Shown: positions 31,921 to 35,423 of the stretch, piece after piece | Layout: every line of letters begins with the position of its first letter | Position numbering within the stretch: the stretch's first letter is position 1 | NCBI GenBank assembly: GCA_016927535.1 | Contig: JAFGMM010000140.1 | Location: 1 to 35,423, forward strand | Length of the DNA stretch: 35,423 nucleotides | Direction of reading: 5' to 3' | From: Anaerolineae bacterium | GTDB taxonomy: Bacteria; Chloroflexota; Anaerolineae; Aggregatilineales; JAFGMM01 | Notes under the pieces: model-generated | Told to the model about the DNA's origin: nothing | The model's database searches: none | What the model saw: only the letters and a program-made list of their open reading frames with translations | Program-made: the position numbers and the translations under genes

Positions 31921-32717
31921 TGCCGGGCGCAGTGTTTATCAAGACCCTAAAAGATGCCCGCCGGGGCATCATCGGCTGGGGCATCGTGATGGCGATGCTC
32001 GCTGCTTACATCATCCTGCTGTACCCTTTTCTGAATGAAATGGAAGGGATTCAGCAAATGTTGGAGAACCTGCCGCCGATCTTCCAGGGCTTTCTCGGCG
32101 AGGCAAAGGACATGCTCACGCCCAACGGTTATCTCTCGTCGTACTTCTTCAACTACGTCTCGGTGATCCTGGTCGCTTACGGGATCATCGCCGGGGCGTC
32201 GGCGGTGGCCGGCGAGGAAAAACGCGGCACAATGGACCTGCTCATGAGCGCGCCGGTCCCGCGCTGGCGGGTCATCCTGGAGAAGTTCGCCGCGTTCGTC
32301 GCGGGCTTGGCGCTCGTGGTGGCGATCATGTCCGTCGCCGTGCTCGGCGCGCTGGCAGTGACGCCCACCCTGTCGGCCTCCATAGACCGGCTGATCCTGG
32401 GCATGCTGAACCTGATGCTGCTCGTCATCAGCTTCGGCGCGCTGACCTTCTTGCTGTCGGCGGCGCTGCCGAGCCGGTTCTCGGCGGGGCAGTTGGCGGC
32501 GGTGGTGTTGATCGCGGCGTACATGCTCAGCGCCTTCGCGCCCATGACCGACGCGCTCGACGCCACGCAGTATATCAACCCGTTCTACTACTACGGCGGC
32601 ACGCGCGTCATGCTTGACGGCATTCAGGCCGTCGGCGTGCTGGTTCTCGTCGTGGTCAGCGCGGTGTTCCTGGCGCTGTCGGTCTTCAGCTTCGAGCGGC
32701 GCGACCTGAGTGTATAA
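31920..32717 (+). CDS. ABC-2 type permease, first copy
   Basis: This is a 265-residue permease with about six membrane helices. The core block GEEKRGTMDLLMSAPVPRWR is typical of ABC-2 exporters of the NatB/YhfA type. It starts at ATG 31920, overlapping the ATPase stop, with GGAGG upstream. It closely resembles the second permease, including the C-terminal FERRDLSV against FERRDLKA, so it arose by duplication. The stop lies 80 bases before the second permease. Confidence 0.93.
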   Translation: MPGAVFIKTLKDARRGIIGWGIVMAMLAAYIILLYPFLNEMEGIQQMLENLPPIFQGFLGEAKDMLTPNGYLSSYFFNYVSVILVAYGIIAGASAVAGEEKRGTMDLLMSAPVPRWRVILEKFAAFVAGLALVVAIMSVAVLGALAVTPTLSASIDRLILGMLNLMLLVISFGALTFLLSAALPSRFSAGQLAAVVLIAAYMLSAFAPMTDALDATQYINPFYYYGGTRVMLDGIQAVGVLVLVVVSAVFLALSVFSFERRDLSV

Positions 32718-32739
32718 TCTTTAATAGCATACAATTGTC

Positions 32740-32778
32740 GCAGGGGCGCGCTGCGGGCCGCTCCCGACGCGCCCCTGC
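32740..32778. repeat. GC-rich palindrome between the two permease genes
   Basis: A perfect 11-bp stem GCAGGGGCGCG (32740-32750) and CGCGCCCCTGC (32768-32778) with a 17-base loop. It has no T run on either strand, so terminator activity would be partial; it may modulate expression of the downstream permease. Core GGGGCG resembles the elements at 6718 and 33643. Confidence 0.65.
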
Positions 32779-32797
32779 TCAAAAGGTTATAAACCCT

Positions 32798-33592
32798 ATG
32801 ATAGGCTCGATCTTTCGCAAAACTCTGTTCGATACCCGGAAAAGCACGTTCGGGTGGGGCTTAGTGCTGGCGCTGCTGGGTTTACTCGTCGTCCTGATGT
32901 ACCCTACCATCCAAGGCTTCGAAGGACTCGACAAAATCATCGAAGCGCTCCCGCCGGCCCTCAAAGCGCTGACCGGCGACGTCAAAGACTTCAGCAGCCT
33001 GGAAGGGCTGCTTGCAACCAAGTTCTTCTCGATGGGGCCGCTCATCCTGGCGGTATACGCGGTGCAGTTCGGCGCGGCAGGCCTGGCCGGCGAGGAGCAG
33101 CACGGCACCATGGACCTGCTGATGAGCGCGCCGGTCCCGCGCTGGCAGGTCGTGATCGAGAAGTTCGCCGCCTTCGCGCTGAGCCTGGTCGTCGTGTTGC
33201 TCATCACCTTTCTCGGCGTCGTTGTGGGCGTCGCGCTCACGCCGAACATAACCGTCTCGTGGCAGCACGTCTTCGAGGCGACGATGAACCTGGCGCCCAT
33301 CGCGCTCACCTTCGGCGCGCTGACGTTCCTGTTCTCTACCTCGCTGCCTTACCGGCTGCCGGGCGGCGTCATCGCCGTAGGCATGGCGGTTGCGTTCTAT
33401 ATGCTCCACCTGATGGGCCAGATGAGCAGCGCGCTGGAGCCGGTGCAGGTCATCAACCCCTTCTACTATCACGGCACGCGCACCCTGTTCGACGGGATGA
33501 ACTGGGGCAATGTCATAGTATTGCTGGCAGCAAGCGCGGTGCTGCTCGCGGCGTCGGTCTTCACCTTCGAGCGCCGGGACCTGAAAGCGTAA
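32798..33592 (+). CDS. ABC-2 type permease, second copy
   Basis: This is a 264-residue paralogue of the preceding permease, with the same helix pattern and the block GEEQHGTMDLLMSAPVPRWQ. The segment encoding MDLLMSAPVPRW and EKFAAF is nearly identical in DNA between the copies (compare about 32230-32297 and 33109-33176). The ATG at 32798 is preceded by AAAAGG at about 11 bases; the frame is open to 32735 but that stretch is the palindrome. A heterodimeric membrane domain with the first permease is likely. Confidence 0.93.
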   Translation: MIGSIFRKTLFDTRKSTFGWGLVLALLGLLVVLMYPTIQGFEGLDKIIEALPPALKALTGDVKDFSSLEGLLATKFFSMGPLILAVYAVQFGAAGLAGEEQHGTMDLLMSAPVPRWQVVIEKFAAFALSLVVVLLITFLGVVVGVALTPNITVSWQHVFEATMNLAPIALTFGALTFLFSTSLPYRLPGGVIAVGMAVAFYMLHLMGQMSSALEPVQVINPFYYHGTRTLFDGMNWGNVIVLLAASAVLLAASVFTFERRDLKA

Positions 33593-33642
33593 CCCTCACA
33601 TACCACGTTAACGTTAACAAAGAGACGACCAATCGGTTTGAC

Positions 33643-33672
33643 GTAGGGGCAGGTTTGCAAACCCGCCCCTAC
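33643..33672. repeat. 30-bp near-perfect palindrome
   Basis: GTAGGGGC (33643-33650) pairs with GCCCCTAC (33665-33672), enclosing the 12-bp palindrome GGTTTGCAAACC (33652-33663), with one mismatched pair between. A separate 12-bp palindrome GTTAACGTTAAC lies at about 33606-33617. It sits between the permease gene and the following gene and resembles dispersed palindromes of other bacteria. Confidence 0.7.
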
Positions 33673-33690
33673 TAGCCTGGAAGTTACTAT

Positions 33691-34041
33691 ATGTCCGAAG
33701 AACAGCCGACTCCCGTCCCCAAGCGTGCGCCCGACTTTCACTTCCTGATGTTTGCGCCGGGCCTGCAAACCGATTGGTTCTTCGTCGCAGCGCGGCGCTA
33801 CTGGCAGTATTTCCGGCCCATCGTCGTCGATGAAACCGACTTAATCGCGCACATCCCGCCCGACAAGGCCGTGACCATCACCACGCTGGCGCGCAGCGAC
33901 ACAGCAAGCTTCTTGCGCGACCAGATTCGGCAAGACCTCCCGGACGCCCAGCACGACGAATTGATTTACGAGACCCTCGAAGAAGCAAAAGCCGCGCTCG
34001 ACGCCCGCGCCGACTCCGGCGCACGGTTTGGGCCTGAGTAG
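33691..34041 (+). CDS. Hypothetical protein
   Basis: This is a 116-residue soluble protein with no membrane helix or signal. It contains no motif I recognise. Aromatic-rich segments (FHFLMFAPGLQTDWFF, RRYWQYFRP) precede a mixed alpha/beta C-terminal half (AVTITTLARSDT; helical LIYETLEEAKAALDA). The open frame, codon use in line with its neighbours and an ATG after a short AT-rich stretch support a real gene. No strong ribosome site is visible (GGAAG about 10 bases upstream). It is separated from the permease by the palindrome and may be a separate unit. Confidence 0.65.
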   Translation: MSEEQPTPVPKRAPDFHFLMFAPGLQTDWFFVAARRYWQYFRPIVVDETDLIAHIPPDKAVTITTLARSDTASFLRDQIRQDLPDAQHDELIYETLEEAKAALDARADSGARFGPE

Positions 34042-34061
34042 GCCGGTCGCCGCGCTGCACC

Positions 34062-34526
34062 TTACCACATCTCCGCTTCGTCTGCCGGCTCATCCCAGTA
34101 ATACACGTCTTCGTAGTCATCGTAGGGCGGCGTCACCACCTGCGGCGGAGGCAAGCGGCGCGCTTCCGGTGCGCCGTACAGCGGACGCGACCGAGGCTGT
34201 GCCGGCGGCAGCGGGCGGTAGCGCACCGCACCCCGACCCATCGACTGCTCGCGCCGGAGCATCGCCTCCAGCAGCTTGTACTTCTCGCGCTGGTTCAACA
34301 GATCGAAAACGGCGTCTTGGGTGCGGTCGTAGCGCTCGCGCTGCTCGGCATGAGTCCGGCCGGCGAACCACGCCAGCGCCGCCAGCGCCGGTACGGTGAC
34401 CACCAGCCCGACGAACACACCGAGCAGCATCCCCAGCGCATCGTCAGAAAGGCGGGCGAATGTCAGCACCGCCAGCACCAGCCCCACCACTACGACCATC
34501 ATCACGATTTTCTCTTTTACCGTCAT
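34062..34526 (-). CDS. Small two-helix membrane protein under a candidate LexA box
   Basis: This 154-residue protein has two membrane helices (about 8-28 and 34-60), then a charged coiled segment (about 62-100: EQRERYDRTQDAVFDLLNQREKYKLLEA) and a disordered Pro/Arg/Tyr-rich tail ending in acidic residues. No family is recognised. The topology, a short membrane anchor plus coiled coil, is reminiscent of SOS-induced division inhibitors such as SulA-independent YneA/SidA types, but there is no sequence evidence of homology. ATG at 34526 is chosen because AAGGGG lies 7 bases upstream. Its promoter contains a GAAC-N4-GTTC box. Confidence 0.75.
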   Translation of the reverse strand: MTVKEKIVMMVVVVGLVLAVLTFARLSDDALGMLLGVFVGLVVTVPALAALAWFAGRTHAEQRERYDRTQDAVFDLLNQREKYKLLEAMLRREQSMGRGAVRYRPLPPAQPRSRPLYGAPEARRLPPPQVVTPPYDDYEDVYYWDEPADEAEMW

Positions 34527-34567
34527 GGCGCACCCCTTACACACGCAACCTGCCGTTTGTAAAAATC

Positions 34568-34596
34568 ATTATAGAACACATGTTCTTGACTGGCAA
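34568..34596 (-). promoter_or_regulatory. SOS promoter: TTGCCA-17-TATAAT with LexA box
   Basis: On the minus strand TTGCCA (34596-34591) and a perfect TATAAT (34573-34568) are 17 bases apart. The spacer holds GAACATGTGTTC (34585-34574), a perfect GAAC-N4-GTTC box abutting the -10. The lexA promoter has the same arrangement with a gap of two bases. The start codon is 42 bases further on. Confidence 0.8.
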
Positions 34597-34608
34597 GGGG
34601 GAATCCGC

Positions 34609-34665
34609 CACAGAGGGCACAGAGATTATCAAGAGAATTCTCTCAAATGCTCTGTGCCCTCTGTG
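34609..34665. repeat. Nested inverted repeat of the CACAGAG type
   Basis: Perfect 16-bp arms CACAGAGGGCACAGAG (34609-34624) and CTCTGTGCCCTCTGTG (34650-34665) enclose a second perfect palindrome AGAGAATTCTCT (34632-34643). The adjoining CTCTGTGGTGAA (about 34667-34678) extends the element, which is partly copied at 10008-10036. It may serve as a terminator for the SH3b gene ending at 34689. Confidence 0.75.
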
Positions 34666-34688
34666 TCTCTGTGGTGAAAATCTCTTTC

Positions 34689-35423
34689 TTAATCCGGCGG
34701 CGCGGGCGTCTCCACGACGGGGATCGCTTCGATATCGCCGCCGACGATCACCACCGACGCGCCCACCCAGCGCCCCTCGCCGATGCGCAGCCAGAAGCCG
34801 TCGAGACTGCGCCCGTCGATCACCGCGCGCTCGCCGGCGCGGAGCAGTCCCACCTGCGGGTAGTTCGCGCCGGGACCGCTGCGCACAATCGCCGCCGTCG
34901 CCGCCTTGAGGGTGCCCGGCGCTAACGGCGCCTCAGTAGGAGCAGCCGTCACGCCGGCCGGCGGCGCGTCGTTCCCCGCGTCGCCGGTCTCGACGATCCA
35001 ACCCGCCACCCAGCGGTCCTCGCCGATGCGCAGCCACTCGGCGTCGATATCCGCGTCGTAGAAGCGGTCAAGAATCTGCGCCCGCGCGCCGGCCGCCAAC
35101 ACATCCACCTCTGCATAAACCATGCCGGGGCCGCTGCGCACCACCACCGCCACCGGCGCGCGCAGTTCATCCGGGCGCAGCGGCGCGCCGCCTTCCGCAT
35201 CCCCTGTGCTCACGGCTTCGCCGGCGCCCGCGCCGACATCGGCGGTCTCGACGACCCAGCCCGCCACCCAGCGATCCTCGCCGATCATCAACCATTCGCC
35301 CTGCACGTCGGCGTCATATGCCCGGTCGCGGATGTACGCATCCTGCCCGGCGCGCAGCGTATCGACCTGCGGGTAATCCATACCGGGGCCGCTGCGCACC
35401 ACCACCGCCACCGGCGCGCGCAG
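34689..35423 (-). CDS. SH3b-repeat protein, 5'-truncated by the window edge
   Basis: The visible C-terminal part (about 245 residues) holds three bacterial SH3 domains. Each begins with the motif VRSGPGxxYxxV and ends with WLxIGEDRWVxGWVVET, except the last, which is a shortened variant (GEGRWVGASVVI). Thr/Pro/Ala linkers join them. The frame is still open at 35423, so the start and probably a signal peptide and further repeats lie outside. An internal GTG at 35411 is not a convincing start. The first two units are nearly identical in DNA at their 5' ends (35123-35165 and 35381-35423), a period of 258 bases or 86 residues. Function is likely cell-wall binding or extracellular sensing. Confidence 0.85.
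   Translation of the reverse strand: MRAPVAVVVRSGPGMDYPQVDTLRAGQDAYIRDRAYDADVQGEWLMIGEDRWVAGWVVETADVGAGAGEAVSTGDAEGGAPLRPDELRAPVAVVVRSGPGMVYAEVDVLAAGARAQILDRFYDADIDAEWLRIGEDRWVAGWIVETGDAGNDAPPAGVTAAPTEAPLAPGTLKAATAAIVRSGPGANYPQVGLLRAGERAVIDGRSLDGFWLRIGEGRWVGASVVIVGGDIEAIPVVETPAPPD

Noticed and set aside
32713-32718. TATAAT overlapping the stop of the first permease as a promoter
   Set aside because: No acceptable -35 at 16-18 bases upstream; the match is largely the end codons themselves.
33606-33617. GTTAACGTTAAC palindrome as an operator
   Set aside because: Perfect but isolated, with no promoter nearby; too little to support a regulatory call.

Overview
This is a GC-rich bacterial chromosome segment. 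It most likely comes from a member of the Chloroflexota, perhaps Anaerolineae-like. That is an inference from style and gene content, because there is no rRNA or other phylogenetic marker in the window. Supporting signs are many envelope proteins with SH3b domains and Thr/Pro linkers, a very large Ser/Thr kinase with an extracellular sensor, LexA boxes of the GAAC-N4-GTTC type, and palindromic dispersed repeats. No tRNA, rRNA, CRISPR array, transposase or phage structural gene was seen.

Layout. Bases 1-303 hold only GC-rich inverted repeats. 0.3-8.5 kb is a mixed-strand run: an AAA+ ATPase, an SH3b/class-A beta-lactamase-fold exported protein, a VapBC-type toxin-antitoxin pair whose toxin is frameshifted, a beta-propeller lipoprotein, a Tat-exported L,D-transpeptidase, a zinc alcohol dehydrogenase and a zinc-ribbon/FHA protein. 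8.5-24.1 kb is a long minus-strand block. Read in the direction of transcription it has an NAD-dependent epimerase, a 2122-residue receptor kinase, an anchored LamG-like protein, a URO-D family protein, and then a compact housekeeping string mtaB - yqeY - pgpH - ybeY - dgkA followed by a membrane-anchored GH18-like protein. The order of that string resembles the Bacillus yqeV-yqeY...yqfF-ybeY-dgkA neighbourhood.

24.1-26.5 kb is the lexA unit. A near-consensus promoter carries two SOS boxes, followed by lexA, a soluble FtsK-like ATPase, a small conserved protein of unknown function and a strong intrinsic terminator. A third SOS box with the same promoter geometry lies at 34.57 kb, in front of a small two-helix membrane protein. 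Together these suggest a local LexA regulon. The LexA protein has Ala-Ser where the self-cleavage Ala-Gly is expected.

26.5-30.9 kb carries a UPF0173 metallo-hydrolase, a roughly 200-nt candidate RNA or leader with its own promoter and terminator, a membrane PIN-TRAM protein, a lower-GC convergent pair that looks like a restriction endonuclease and its beta-class methyltransferase, and a GNAT acetyltransferase. 30.9-33.6 kb is an ABC exporter operon (one ATPase, two paralogous permeases). The window ends with a hypothetical protein, the candidate SOS membrane protein and a 5'-truncated SH3b-repeat protein. The most interesting material is the LexA regulon and its unusual cleavage site, the uncharacterised restriction-modification-like pair, the candidate RNA, and the kinase with five tandem PsbP/Mog1-like sensor repeats.
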